Shown in pieces: positions 21,952 through 34,712 of a DNA stretch of 64,000 nt. Source of the DNA: Microbotryomycetes sp. JL201 (lineage: Eukaryota; Basidiomycota; Microbotryomycetes); NCBI GenBank assembly GCA_033819885.1, contig JAQYUZ010000047.1:1-64000 (forward strand). The letters run 5' to 3'. Both the position numbers and the translations under genes were made by a program. Below the pieces are notes generated by a model. That model was not told the origin of the DNA. It did not search any database and saw only the letters and a program-made list of their open reading frames with translations. Numbering within the stretch: the stretch's first letter is position 1; every line of letters starts with the position of its first letter.

Positions 21952-24900
21952 ATGCGCGTCGTCAAGCCGACCTGGGTCGTGCACCCGAGTGATGATGTTC
22001 ACAAAGCAGCACAGACCCTGTACAGCGTGAGCGTGCACCCTGACCAGTCGCGCGTCGCGACGGGCGGACTCGACACAAAGATCCGCATCTGGGCCACGTC
22101 CGCTATCTTGTCCGAGCAAGCTCAAGAAGATGACGCAAAACCGAAACTGCTTTCGACGCTGACGAGCCATTCTGGTCAGTGTCGCTCGCGCGGGCGCGCG
22201 TGAAGACGGACGCGCCTGACCTTGGTCGCATGCATGCACGCACACTTGCACACACACAGGCGTCGTCATGTGCATTAGGTGGTCGAATACGGGCACGTTC
22301 CTCGCAAGCGGATCAGATGACAAGGTCGTCATGATCTGGGCACTCGAAAGGTGATCAGACTGTCCAGTACGGTGCATTGCCACTTCGAACGATTGCTTAT
22401 TACGAGATTCGACTATGCAGCGGATCAGGCGGGCGCGTCTGGGGCACAGAAGAGACCAACGTGGAGAACTGGAAGGCCGTCAGGAGATGTGTCGCCCATG
22501 ATTCAGGCGAGCCCGATACTTCGTGAAAGCTCTTGGCGCACGGCACACCTGCTGACGCGTCGGTACATACTCGCTCCAGACGTTGCTGGCGTGGCCTGGA
22601 GCCCAGACGATGCCTATCTCGCCTCGGCTGCGCTCGACAATACGGTCATGATTTGGTCTGGCTCGACTTTCCGTCAGTTTCCAGCAGACAGACAAATTAC
22701 GACGGCCCGCTGTCAAGCTGACACCGAACATGCTGCAGAGCTCCTTCGCCGTCTCGACGGCCACCTTGGCTTTGTGAAAGGCATCGTCTTTGATCCTGTC
22801 GGCCAATTCCTCGCTTCTCTGGTACGCTTGTTTCTTGGTGATGCACATAACCTTGCGCTTATATTTGCCCCTAGTCGGACGACAATACGCTCAAGATCTG
22901 GAGGACGTCAGACTGGAAGTTGCACGCATCAGTGGCGGCGCCTTTTATAGACGCCCCAAAAACCACAGTGACGCGGCTGTCGTGAGTGCACCATGTCTTC
23001 GCCTTCGAACGAGGCAAACAGGCTTACAGTGCTCAACTTCACCAGCTGGTCGCCTGAAGGGACCTACATCATCACGCCAAACTCGATGAATGGACCCGTA
23101 TTTGTTGCAGCCGTGATCGAGCGAGGCACCTTCGAAAGCAGAAACTCTATGGTCGGCCACGAGGATGTTGTCGAAGTAGCCGTATGTCAACCTCAAGCTT
23201 TTTTCCCGAATGTTGAAGCCTTTGCTGAGCGACCTTTGGCGCATGACAGGCTTTCAGCCCGATTGTGCTTCTGCGCGACCCAACAAAGCCAGCGACTGCA
23301 GACAACTTTTGTACACTCATCGCTCTAGCCGCTCGCAACCAGATCTCAATCTGGGTCACGAGCCAAAGCCAGCCGCTGGTCGTCCTTGACGATGTGTGCG
23401 ATCGCGATATCCTCGACATGTCCTGGTAAGGAAGCGTCTCGACCTGACGGAAATCGCATCTGTGCTGAGCCTGGGTATGCCCTAAACAGGTCTGCGGATG
23501 GAAAACAGTTATGGTCATGCTCTTCCGAAGGACACATTACCGTGTTCACGTTCGAATTGTCCGAGTTTGGCACGCCCGCGCCTGCCGGAGCTCTGGATAC
23601 ATTCTTCATGCAAGTATACGGCGTCTCTCCGGCAGCAGCACGAGCAAAAGCAGCCGTGGCCGTGGCTTCGTCCACAAACGGAACTGGTGGTACAATGTCG
23701 CAGCCCAACAAACTTGTCGCGCGAAAAGGACCTGGAGCAAAGCGCATCGTCCCACGCGCGGTACAACCTATCGTGCCGACGCCACCAACCTTGCCACAAT
23801 CTGTTCAGGCTGTAGGAATGACTGCGTTGCCAGCGATACCTGGTATGCACGCCGGAGGCCCAGTTGCTGCCGTACATCAGCACGCGCAGACATTCGCGTT
23901 ACAATCGCCGTCTTCCGCACCTTCTGCCATGCAGCAACAACAACAACAACCCACGGCATTTCAATCGGCCCTCCAAGTCGCACCGACCTACAATACTGCA
24001 CCGCCTCCCAATGTCGGCTGGACTGGTGCAGTTGTTGGCACGCCTGAGCCAATTCAAGCGGCCACGTCACGAAAACGCAAGACGACACATGCCGCGACTG
24101 GGAGTCACATGGACCAAGACGAATACACTTACCCTGAACACCCCGGCGTGCCAGGCTACGGTTCGTACCCCCGTCTGTCGCAGGCGCCTTATCGCGCCGC
24201 AGGCCAGACACTCGGGCCCGTCGAGCGTGACGCTCCGCACGAATTGCGGACTTTGAGACCTGCCTACATGCCAAGGGAACGAGAGGTGACGTTCGAGGTA
24301 ACGAATCGAGACCAGGACGTCCAAGATGGGAAACCGCCTGGGTTGAAGGTGCTCGCCGTGCCACAAGTGTTGACGCACAGTTCGGTCATGATCGAGGACG
24401 GAGACAAAGACCAGTTTGAGTACCGCAATCATTCGAGTGGCGATCGTAAGTACAGTTTTTCTCTCAGTGGCATTGCGCTTATGCGACACCTGCTGTCAGT
24501 CAAGGGCATGTCTGAGCTCACGGTCACAAGTAAAGACAAGGCGTTGTGGACGGACTACTTGGCGCAGTATGTCGTTCTTGTTGCCGGTAGCGCATCTTTT
24601 GCTGCTGCCGCTACGGAAGAAGGGACTCTTGTCATCTACTCGCCAACTGGTAGAAGGTGAGAACCAGTTGGACCGGGTCCGTCAGACAAGCAACACATTG
24701 ACAGACGCGCATCAAATGTTGTACAGGCTACTTCCTACGCTCGTCCTCGACAGCCCGTGCTCGTTCTTGACGGCAGAAGGGCCCTACCTGATGGCGATCA
24801 CGTCTTACGGAACAATGCACGTCTGGAGCACGACTACCAAGAAAGCTTTGTTTCCACCCTTGTCAATCACTTCACTATTGACGGCGTCTGCGACGAACGC

Positions 24901-26026
24901 TGTGCCTCACCCTACGATCACGACATCATCTTTGTTGCCAAACGGCAGTCCTTTGATTGCTTTGTCCTCCGGCTCGACTCACACCTATGACGTCAATTTG
25001 TACGCATGGTCTGTCGTGTGCGACACTTGGTGGAGTCGCAACAGCGATTTCTGGGAAGGTCGACGAGGGGGCCGGGCCGGTGGAGTTGGATCTTCTGGTC
25101 GCGGTATCGTGAGAACGATTGAGAGTGCGATCAATGAGATTGTTGTTGATCAGCTATCGAGGGAGAGCGAAAGTGACGAGAGCGAGGACGAGGCGGAGGC
25201 AGAAGTGCCGGCGACGGCTGCAACAACAGAGGACACGCCACAAACGGATGCAGCTGAACGTACGGGTGAGGCGGGCAAAGACCAGAAGGAGTCGAGCGCA
25301 ACGGACAATGTGGCTGCTGAGGCAAAGGACGGTGACTTGGAGATGCAAGACGCTGGCGCGGGGACCGACAAGACAAAGGCAATCGCTGCTGGACCTGCGC
25401 GCAAGCGGGGCAAAGGTTGGGAGATCATTGTTGAAGCTCGGCCTCAGAAGCGACGAAGAACAGTTCCAAAACAGGCTACGTCGGTCGACGGTGCGGCCAA
25501 TGCTGCGTCCTTGTCTGCAGCTCCGGCGATGCCAACGACGACGGTCTCGTCAGCCGATACGCGTCGAACGGCCATCAGTTTGGCTCACCTCGAGACCCGG
25601 ATGGCAGCGGCTATAGCTCTCGACTCTCCTGCGGAGTACAAGCAGTTCTTGCTGATGTATGCGCGCAAGCTGAACGAAGAGTCGTTGCGGAGCAAGGCCG
25701 AGGAGCTTGTGCGGGAGTTGTTCGGGCCGGTCTACTAGTGAGCGAGGATGCTTGCTGACGATATTGCATTATTGACACTGGTTCTTTGCCGTAGTCGCCC
25801 TGGCAAGACTGAAGAGTGGCAGCCAAGTGTGCTAGGTTTGCAAAAACGAGACTTGCTCAAGGACGTGCTGCGTGAGATGGGTACGTTGGCGGCGTGACGG
25901 AATCGCTGTGTGGAGGTAGTGCCGAGCAATGCTGACTCTTCTGACTCTTCTGCCTCAGGCAAGAACCGGTCGTTGTCGTCTCTCGTGTCCGAGTTCCAAG
26001 ATATGCTCAAGAAAGTCAATGGATGA
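21952..26026 (+). CDS. HIR1: Histone chaperone HIR1 (HIRA homologue)
   Basis: WD40 subunit of the HIR complex, which deposits histones H3-H4 outside S phase and represses histone genes. The start MRVVKPTWVVHP is the usual Hir1/HIRA N-terminus. WD repeats follow: YSVSVHPDQSRVATGG, CIRWSNTGTFLASGSDD, GVAWSPDDAYLASAALD, GIVFDPVGQFLASLSDD, LSWSPEGTYIITPN, then LDMSWSADGKQLWSCSSEG. A disordered Gln/Pro-rich middle contains a B-domain-like stretch, PREREVTFE. The C-terminal HIRA domain has SPCSFLTAEGPYLMAIT, TYDVNLYAWSVV and, after two small introns, WQPSVLGLQKRDLLKDVL. An acidic insert (SESDESEDEAEAE) lies in this domain. The ATG at 21952 is chosen over an upstream in-frame GTG. Confidence 0.93.
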
Positions 26027-26170
26027 CGTGCTTGTTTCCGTTGCGTTTTATCAGCCTTTGTTCTGTTGTACATTCTAGACCTGACGTGACGCGTGTTGAG
26101 CTCGAGCCCCTCGGCGTTTTTGCTGCGCGCGTTTTTTTGTCGGCGCACGAGTTGTGCTCTCGCACACGCC

Positions 26171-29100
26171 ATGAGCCGCCCGACGAAACGCGTGCGAGTT
26201 CAATCAAAATTGAAAGAAGGCGGTGACGATGCCACGCATGTGTCCCCTGCCCGTCGCGGGCTGTTTGCGCCGTTCAGGACGCTCGGTTTCGTCTCGACCG
26301 CAACGCCGCTGCAGGTTGTCACGCGCACGAACAAATTCCTGCAACAACCAAACGTCACTTGTGTGACGAGTATGGGCACCAACTGGGCCATGTGGGATGG
26401 CCAGCAGCTCAGGCTCGTGTTTGTCGGTTAGTTCTGCGTTTCGGACACGCTACAGCGTGCCAAAGTCCTGCTTGCTGACGGGTCAATGCAGGTCCAGACA
26501 TGGAATCAGACATTGTCGGCCTCGCAGCGACGACAGACTCTGTGTATGCGGCCGCCATCGGCCGCGCACAAGTGTCGAGGTTTGTCAGAGGACACATTGT
26601 GCAAGACTTTGTCACATCGAGCGTCCAAAGACAGAGTGGATACATGCAAAACGATCATTTAGACTCCGAGTCGTCTTCGGCCAGCCCTTCTTCGTCCAGC
26701 ACAAGTGGCGAGTCTTCGGACGACGAAATCGGCGACATTGGCGCAGAGCACCTACACTCACTGACCGTATTTGGTACAACTTTGATTGCTTTGTCATCTA
26801 CTGGCCGACGCATGTTTGTCTGGGACGTGCCGCCCTACACGAAACTGGCTTCCGTTGATCCACTCAAGCAACACCAGCAACATCAATCATCCGAATCAAA
26901 GCATGCCAATAGTCCGAGACGCGTCACACCGTACGCTGTCATCGAGTTTGCAGACGACTTTGTTGCGACGAGCATCGTTCACCCGGCGAGTTATCTAAAC
27001 AAGGTCGTTGTCGGCAGCCAGCAAGGACAATTGGCCGTTTGGAATGTTAGAACTGCGTGAGCAAGACCATAGCGACAACAACGCCTCTCCTGCAACACTG
27101 ACATTGATCCGATCGCGTGCAGATCACTTATACATACTTTTGAGAGTTCCGACTTGCATTCGCGGCAGGCCTCACCCGTCACGGCGTTGACTCAGTCACC
27201 GGCTGTTGACGTGCTTGGTGTAGGCCTCGCAGACGGGCAATGCATCCTCTTCGATGTGAGAATGGGTGAAGTGCTTGGCAAAGTGCGCCTCGAAGGTGAA
27301 GGCGCTGGCGAAGTAGCCGGCGTCGGGTTCAGGAACGGTCAGTCAATGATACACATCTGCACTTCCGTGTCCTCTAACATCGCTTCTGGCTCGCTCGCTA
27401 ACTCTGAGGCAAATACGTCCGCAGACTCGGAAGGACAAACGCTCGCCGTTACATCCTCGACGGGTCACATCGCCCTGTTCGACCTTGCCAATAAATTGCG
27501 TCTACTGCATTTCCTGAGGGCAGCCCATGAAGGACCGGTCGGAGGCCTCGCATGGGTGCCTGGCCAGCCTCTAATGATGACGAACGGCTCGGATAATTCC
27601 CTCAAAGTCAGTTCCCGCTTACCCGCCCTTGATATTGTGCTGACGTCGCTTGGTCTCCGCGCAGCAATGGTTGTTTGACTCTCCCACGGCTGCACCGCGG
27701 CTGTTGAAACAACGTTCCGGACATCACGCCCCGCCGCATCTGGTTCGGCACTACGGCGACGATGGCAAAGCAATTCTGACTGCAGGAGCTGATCATGCTT
27801 TACGGTATACGAGCGTCGTGCGCGATTCTCGCGGTCACGAATTGAGTCAGGGCTCGATCATCAAAAAGGCAAACCATCTTGGCGTCAAGCCTTCGTCACT
27901 CAAGCTGCCTCTCATCAATGGCTTGGCATATTCGACTTCGAGGTCGAAAGATTGGGACGATGTCGTCACTGTGTCCCAAGGCGAGAGCCTCGGCAGGACT
28001 TGGACTGTTCAGAACAAGCGTGTTGGCAAGCACACATTGCCGGCAGGGGCGCCGACAAAGGCTTGCTGCGCCACGGCCTGTGGCAACTTTGGTCTCGTTG
28101 GCGCGAGCAATGGCGAAGTCACAATGTACAACTTGCAGTCAGGCATGAAGCGCAAAACATTTAAAGTGCCGCACGGCGGTGTTGGTGACGTCCGCGGAAA
28201 ACACATCACGGGCATCGCCGTAGATGCTTTAAATAGGGTTGTCGTTGTTTCGACGCTCAAGGGCTCACTGCACGTGCGTGTACAGCTCTGAGGCTTCGAC
28301 CATTATCCCATCTGTGGTGCTGACTCGGCCCTTCCCTTTCCCGCAGTTTTTCGACTTTTTGCTGATGCGGCTACTATCTAGCGTATCACTGCCCGCTTCA
28401 ATCACCGCAATCCATCTCCAGCGCGAGAACAATCTGATGGCCACCGTCTGTGATGATCTGGTGGTGAGGATTGTCGATATTGAGACGCGCAAGGTCGTTC
28501 GTGAGCTAGCTGGCCCGAGAGGACAGATCCTGGATGTGGTCAGTCCGAAAGTTGTTCTTGCGATTTTGCACGCATTTATTCGAAATCTTTTCAGGCATTC
28601 TCGCCAGACTCGAGGTGGCTCATTACCACCTCTCAAGATTCCATAATTCGAACTTTTGACATACCGACTGGACAACTCATCGACGCATTCCGCGTGCCAA
28701 GCGTCGCAACAAGCCTTTCGTTCTCACCCACGGCAGATTTCCTAGCCACGTCACACGTCGACAGCCTTGGCGTGCACCTATGGTCTGTCTTTCGATCGTC
28801 CTCATTCATAGACCATTTAAGCGCACGCAAGCTAAAACCTTTTGCGACAGGGCCAATCGAGCTCAGTTCACTGAAGTGCCGCTCACAGCGGTCACAGAGG
28901 ACGATTTCGAAGAGGTGGCTTTGCCCACAGTACAAGGCGTTGATGACAGCGTTGATGGTGAGTGAAGAAAAGCATTCTTGCGACTGCGATCGCTGATTTT
29001 CTGCGTTCATCAGCTCTGGCAGCACTTGTCGCGCCAACAAGATGGCACGACTTGAAGCCATACACCACCCCGGATCAACTGTCCGAGGAACTGTTGACAT

Positions 29101-29871
29101 TATCCTTGATGCCTCGTTCCCGGTGGCAAACTTTGCTCAACCTCGAGACGATCAAAGTGAGTCTCTATAATGTCTATCTCTTAGTTTTCAGTTGGAGTCT
29201 ACTCACACGTTCCGCCTGCTCCTTGTCATTCCCCAGCAACGGAACAAGCCGAAAGAGCCGCCAAAGGCTCCACAAGCCGCGCCATTCTTCTTGCCAACGG
29301 TCGCTGGCCTCGAAGCTCGGTTCGATGTTGGCTCGCAGGATCGAGGCGGGCAGGAATCCGCCGAAAAATCGAATCGAAAGAGTCACAAACTTGACTTTGC
29401 TGCAGCGAGCGTTGAGACTGATTTTGTGCGCAAGCTCATGGCGGACGACGAGGCAGGAGATTGTTAGTTGGCGCCTTTGTAGGATCGTCCCTCGGTCCGT
29501 CAGGGAACTGATATTAGTTTTTCCTCACTCTCTGTGACGCAGATCAATCGTTCTTCGAGTACCTCAAAGGCTTGTCGCCTGCCGCTACCGACCTCGAATT
29601 GCGCTCGCTCGTTACGATCGACCATCTGACTCGGTTTTTGACATCAATATCACAACGTCTGGCGTCTCACAAAGATTTTGAAGCTGTTCAAACGTATTTG
29701 GCCATGTTCTTAAGGATTCACGGTGACGTGTTGGTCGAAAACAAGGACGAGTTTGAGGCTTTGTTGAAGAAGGTCAAGCAGAGGCAACAGACGGAAGCGG
29801 GCAGGCTGTTGGAGTTGACACAGTACGCGCTGGGGACTTTGTCGTTCTTGAGGAGCACGCCAATTGCGTGA
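26171..29871 (+). CDS. UTP21: U3 snoRNP protein UTP21 (WDR36 homologue)
   Basis: Component of the UTP-B module of the small-subunit processome, needed for 18S rRNA maturation in the nucleolus. It starts MSRPTKRVRVQSKLKEGG with a basic tail, then RRGLFAPFRTLGFVSTATP, the conserved Utp21 entry into the first propeller. Further WD strands include SPVTALTQSPAVDVLGVGL, LAVTSSTGHIALFDLANK, GPVGGLAWVPGQPLMMTNGSD and ITAIHLQRENNLMATVCDD. The C-terminal helical domain has LKKVKQRQQTEAGRLLELTQ and ends LGTLSFLRSTPIA. An acidic Ser-rich insert near residue 150 (SGESSDDEIGDIGAE) looks lineage-specific. It follows HIR1 by about 145 bp on the same strand, and is convergent with ATG18. Confidence 0.93.
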
Positions 29872-30063
29872 AGCAGACACGAGATTTGGGGCAATAGACC
29901 GCTTGCAACTTAAAACACGCGCGACCTTGAAATGTTGCGTCTGAGCAAACTCTTTGAAAATCGAAAAATCGATGACACAACAAAAAGCCTGTCTGAAGCG
30001 ATACTCGTCTCCGCCGCTCTCTTGCATCAGTGGTGTGTACGGAAGACCACCATTTTTACTCCC

Positions 30064-32138
30064 CTAGGGCGGGTCTGTCCACAACGTCCGATATAAGCGC
30101 TGATAGCCTATACCACGAGTGGCGTGCAAATCAAAAGGAGAGACTGACCCTGTGCGGTCGTCGTCCATGCCGCCGATGCCGTCGAGCAACGAGTAGCTCT
30201 TCTGCAAGACGCATTCGCCCCCATGTTCAAGGTCGATGGCATAAGAGTAGAATATTCCCTCGGAAGTCACGACCATGACATGAGGCGAGACACTGTCGCA
30301 TCAGATTACCGGTAAGAGCATGAACCGTGAATTGAGACGATCACTGACCCGCTGAGCGCAACGACAGATTTGACTCCAGAAGTCGGCAGTTTCAAAAACG
30401 CAAAATCGCGTTGAGGATCCCATAACCCCGTGACGGCGTTTGGCAAAAGTCCGCCAACCGATCCAGCCAACCCTCGACCAAGATGCAGTCCTCTTTTTCT
30501 TAACGAGCCACTGTCGACCAGAGACATGCCATAAACCGAATGTCAATTCTCTCCAGAGTCATACGAACGCATCCCGCACATACCCAACGCTGGCCGAAGA
30601 CGAGTTTTCGTTTCGCCGCCTCTCGATCGAAGCCTCGTATCCTCCAGATTGACCATTGATCGAGTCGTCATCATAGTCGTTTACCGACCTCACATTCGAC
30701 GAGGATGGTGAGCCTCTGACTCCTGCTCCTCCAGGGCCCCCCAACTTGAAGATGTGAACCGTTTCGGTGTCACTTGAGACACACAGCAAGGTGCTGACGG
30801 CGTTGAACGCAATCGAATAGATCTTGGCCGGGTAAGATCCCCTTCGGAACTCGTGCACCTTGTCGCCGTTGGGCAAGCTAAAGACCCGAATGACTGTACC
30901 CTTGTCTGACGCCGTTGCGAGAAGTGTGCCGGTAGAGTTGAGAGCGACGTGTGCGAGGCCAGATTTGTGGGCTTGGATGATGTTTGTGACGGATAGTGTG
31001 ATGGCGTCAAACAACAAGACGTCGCCGGTCGAGTGGTTGGCTGCCGATGGGTGTGCTGCCGGTGGTGCCGCAGTGAAAGGAGTAGCCGGTGACGGCAATG
31101 GAGACGGATAGACTAGATAGCTGTTCTCCGACGACGGGGCCAGGGCGCAAATCGCTGTCGACTCCAGTCGTCAGTTTGTTAAATTGAACGGACTCAGTCA
31201 CCACCTCACCATTGGGATTAGGACTGGTTTCAATTTCATGAAGTAGCTTCATGTTGGAGATGTCGTAAACGTAGATCCGCTCTTCGAGCACGACAATGAG
31301 CCGTCTCCGGTTGAGCTTGACGGCTAGAATCGTTGTCGGAAACGTCAACTCGCAGATCGTTGACTGTCGCTGCATCAGGCAACCAGTGTCAGACTGCAAA
31401 TTTGGTATTCTTGGACCTCGGCAGCTGACTTTTGTGTTTACGATCTGCAACCGGCGGGTAGATGAGCTCGGCCTATCGCCTGCACCGACGAGTGCCACGA
31501 GGGAGGTGCAAAACAGCATTTCTACAATTGAAGTAGCTCCATCACCTGCCAGCGAACCAGTCGGGTTAGTGTGCTTGTTTGTAACCGTGCAGGGTCCGCT
31601 TCTGAACGATGACCCTGGACGACGTCATTGCCAAGGCTGTTATACGCGGCGGAACAGAGCCTAGCGTCTCAACGTATGATTTATGCACGTACTCTTGCCG
31701 TAGACCTTGCCGAACGGGTCGCAGTTTGTAATGGTGTACCCTCGCCGAGTGCCAGTCGCGATGCAACTGCACAGGAACGAGGAGACGGTCAGTCTCAGCA
31801 TCGTACAGCTTTGTAGCACTGGTCATGTCGCTGCGAGCGGGAGGACTCGGGTCGTCGTACAACGCTGGTGGGCGACGCTGGCAGTCGCCGTGCGTTGGCT
31901 GTCAACACGCTTTCCAGCCTCGGAAGCGCGCTCAAGTGCCATCCTTGGAGTGAATCAAGGCGATCTCGAGTGCTTCGATGCCATGCTGTACGTCCTTGCT
32001 CGTGACCGACACATGTGGGGGGCCCGCCTCCTCCAAATGCACCACACATGACACGGCGCAGACTCACGTCGAGTCTTGATTGAAATTGACCGACAGTAGG
32101 TCAGGGTTCGACTTTATCCCGCCTCTCGCGGCCGCCAT
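30064..32138 (-). CDS. ATG18: PROPPIN autophagy protein ATG18
   Basis: Seven-bladed WD40 phosphoinositide-binding protein that acts with Atg2 on the phagophore and at the vacuole. The N-terminal exon (32138-32069) reads [20 protein letters not shown], and splicing across about 300 nt gives [21 protein letters not shown]. Then come [54 protein letters not shown] and the lipid-binding FRRG motif in [16 protein letters not shown] disordered loop rich in Ser/Asn follows KLGG, as in Atg18 blade 6. The C-terminus is [20 protein letters not shown]. The last 20 residues after DRTG may instead be an intron plus a short exon. Intron 1 is unusually long. Confidence 0.92.
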
Positions 32139-32739
32139 CGTCGCGCCCGAAGTGTATGAGACGAGGCAGCTCAGCGAAAGACGGCCAGACCATGAATTAC
32201 ACGCGAGTTCGAATACACCGGGCTGTCACATGTTGAAGTCACAGAACTTGTCACCAGAATTGCGTTGGCCCTTCCGAATTACGGACTTGGATATTTCACA
32301 TGCAGGACACGGTCTGAAGAGTAATTTGCATTCATGAGACTGCGAGCGGCGTGCCGCTTACCGGACTTGATTGTTCCTTTCCGAAACGCGATCGTAGATC
32401 ACTGCGCTCTTGTTGGCGGCGCTTGGGAATTCTGTGTTTTGAGAAATTCCAGTCCTGAGCTTTGTCATTTCACTTATGCATTTATGAATGTACAACTGAT
32501 GCCATATCACTCCAGGTTGTAACCATGCGCAATACATTGTTGTGAAGGTCACGCCACTCGTCAAGGCCATCCCGAATCAGAATGCGCCATTCGACCGCGC
32601 ACTGGACGCGTTTGCCACCCTGTACGAGCGCTGTTCCGCCAAATTTAGCGGACTCCCCGACTGTAGTGGCGCGCGCAAATCGAACAAACACGAATGAGAT
32701 TCCCTCCGCGAATGATACTACAAAAGACAGCGCGTCAAT
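32139..32739. other. Intergenic, no recognisable feature
   Basis: Upstream region of ATG18 on its right and downstream region of the next minus-strand gene. The open frames are short and match nothing I know. Base composition is more AT-rich than the flanking genes. Confidence 0.5.
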
Positions 32740-34123
32740 TCAGTTTTGCCTCGCGCGCACAAATCCGAGGGCGCAGAACTTGCTTTGAACAGCAGGTAGT
32801 CCCGAGCGCCCCTCTATGAGCTTGAGCTCATTATCATTGTAAGCACTTGCTTCATACTGGGCCTCCTTGCCATTCAGAAACGGCAGTCGCGGCAATCCGA
32901 GTCGAACAACGGGCACTTGCGATTTGGACTCTGTTCTCAATTGTCGACGTCCTTTGGCATCAAAGTCATCCTTGCGCTTGAGCGCAGCTTGCTGAACCAT
33001 CTCAATGGTCATGACCTGCGTTGTAATGGGGTCCTCGCCGTGTGTAACAAGCCACGAGTCGTACCCATCTTCGGCTGGAGACGAGGGCCGTCAAAAACAT
33101 GCATCACGCGGGATCTACGTTTGACTCACTCTTGCCATTCAGCTGCACCGCTAGATCCTCCTTTATACTCAGTCCATCCAAGTCTGTGGCCGTAAGAAGA
33201 AGCCTGGCTGCGTTCGCAACTTGAATCGGCTTTAACGAATTCGAATTCGACGTCGAGTTCGAAGCCGACATTGCCTGATCATTCGTCCATATCCGCGGCA
33301 AAAAACCAGAGCGACGACAGCCAAACAAGGTAGGCAAAAAAGTTTTGTGTCCGTTCATACTGTGTGAAGCTTGGTCGTGCGCGAATACGATCCAACGAAC
33401 AGCGTGAGTGGATTCTGACCTGGTCTGCGAAATCGGAACGGTCACCCTCCAAAGCCGGCCAAACAAAAACGGCGCCATTTCCCCGTCGTCCATCACATGG
33501 TGCAGGTCACCTTTGTACTTCCACTCCATAGCTCTACCGTTCAAGTAAAGCTTGGCTTTGCCAAGATCCGGACCGGGCAACCAGGCAGTCGAACTGGAAG
33601 CCACCGTAGGCAGTCTTTTGGACGTGGCGCAACATGACGGTAAGGCTTCAAGCCAAATTCCAGGACCTCTGAAAAGGATGACGCTTTGAACGGATTGTAA
33701 GGAGGCAAGCGTGCTGTGGGAGATTTGTTTGTATGATGGCAAAGCTTTGGCAAGATCTGAAAGGTGCAGACGCGTGAGTTGTCTCACAACAAAATCCTTC
33801 AACGCCAAGCGTCGCCGACTCACAACCGTTTAACCCGACAGGCGTAGCATGCCACATGCTCGTTGACAATCTGAGAAGGTCCTCATTTTGGGAGACGTTG
33901 TGTGCTTTCATACGTGCCAAATCGTTTTCCCCGCCCGCTTTGTATACTTCTTGATTTGTATTGAAATACCCGACAGAGGGGCAGAGCCCGTAGACGCTAA
34001 AGAACAGCTGCAATTCATCCGGAATGGTCATGGATGTACAGCGGCACCCAAATTGTTGTGCAAGAGACCTCGATGTTGCAAAGCATCGAGCAGTGCAGCT
34101 TGAATGGAGATATCATTGGCCAT
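32740..34123 (-). CDS. Unrecognised multi-exon hypothetical protein
   Basis: I cannot assign a family. A chain of open frames with good splice sites supports a gene: exon 1 MANDISIQAALLDALQHRG; intron to a segment LFFSVYGLCPSVGYFNTNQE ending before GGTTGTG; then DLAKALPSYKQISHSTLASL, IWLEALPS, STAWLPGPDLGKAKLYLNGR, MDDGEMAPFLFGRLWRVTVP, ARLLLTATDLDGLSIKEDL and PVVRLGLPRLPFLNG. The start is the ATG at 34123. No signal peptide, TM segment or known catalytic motif is visible. Codon use is richer in A/T third positions (AAT, AAA, TTT, ACA) than in neighbours, and the gene lies between AT-rich spacers. Exon boundaries, especially the last, are uncertain; it may be a fast-evolving or imported gene. 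Confidence 0.5.
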
Positions 34124-34712
34124 CTCCGCGGACCACAGACTAACTCCTGACTGGCGAAGCAAATGCTACATCTCGTGCCGTGTCACTATCAAATACCAAA
34201 ATTTGGAATATTCAGCTCAATCGCACGTTGTAGATTCCTAAATATCATTACCTTTTCGGTTGCCCACCTGGGCAAATTCAATTTCGCAACGATGATGTTT
34301 CCACGTTACGCGCAAGCTGTTCAATTGCAGTGGGCCATATGAGCATTGGCCCCTGACAATCACGCACTTCGGCTTGCAGCAAGACATGGCATCCTTTAAG
34401 GACTGTGCACCAGGCTGGGAGACGAGTCAATGAATTTTTCGGCGCGCTTACCCTAACAGGAAGCTTTATAGGATTTTTCAGTCTGTGCTCTATAGAGACC
34501 GTGGTGTGTCCCTAAATCTGGAAAAGGTTGTTTCATCAAGTTTGTGAAAATGCTCCTATGCCGCGTTCGTGAATTCTGACAAAGTCGTATCAAGTCGCGA
34601 TTTTTTTCTCAGACAAAAATTATTACAACGCATCCTGCTGAGCGTGTACGAAAGTGGACCAGATTGTACCTCTAAACAGCCTGAAACGCTGATCTCGTCC
34701 TGCTGGGCTCTA
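34124..34712. other. AT-rich spacer, no gene seen
   Basis: About 590 bp of visibly lower GC than the rest of the window. I see no coding frame with splice support, no tRNA and no clear terminal repeats. Confidence 0.5.
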
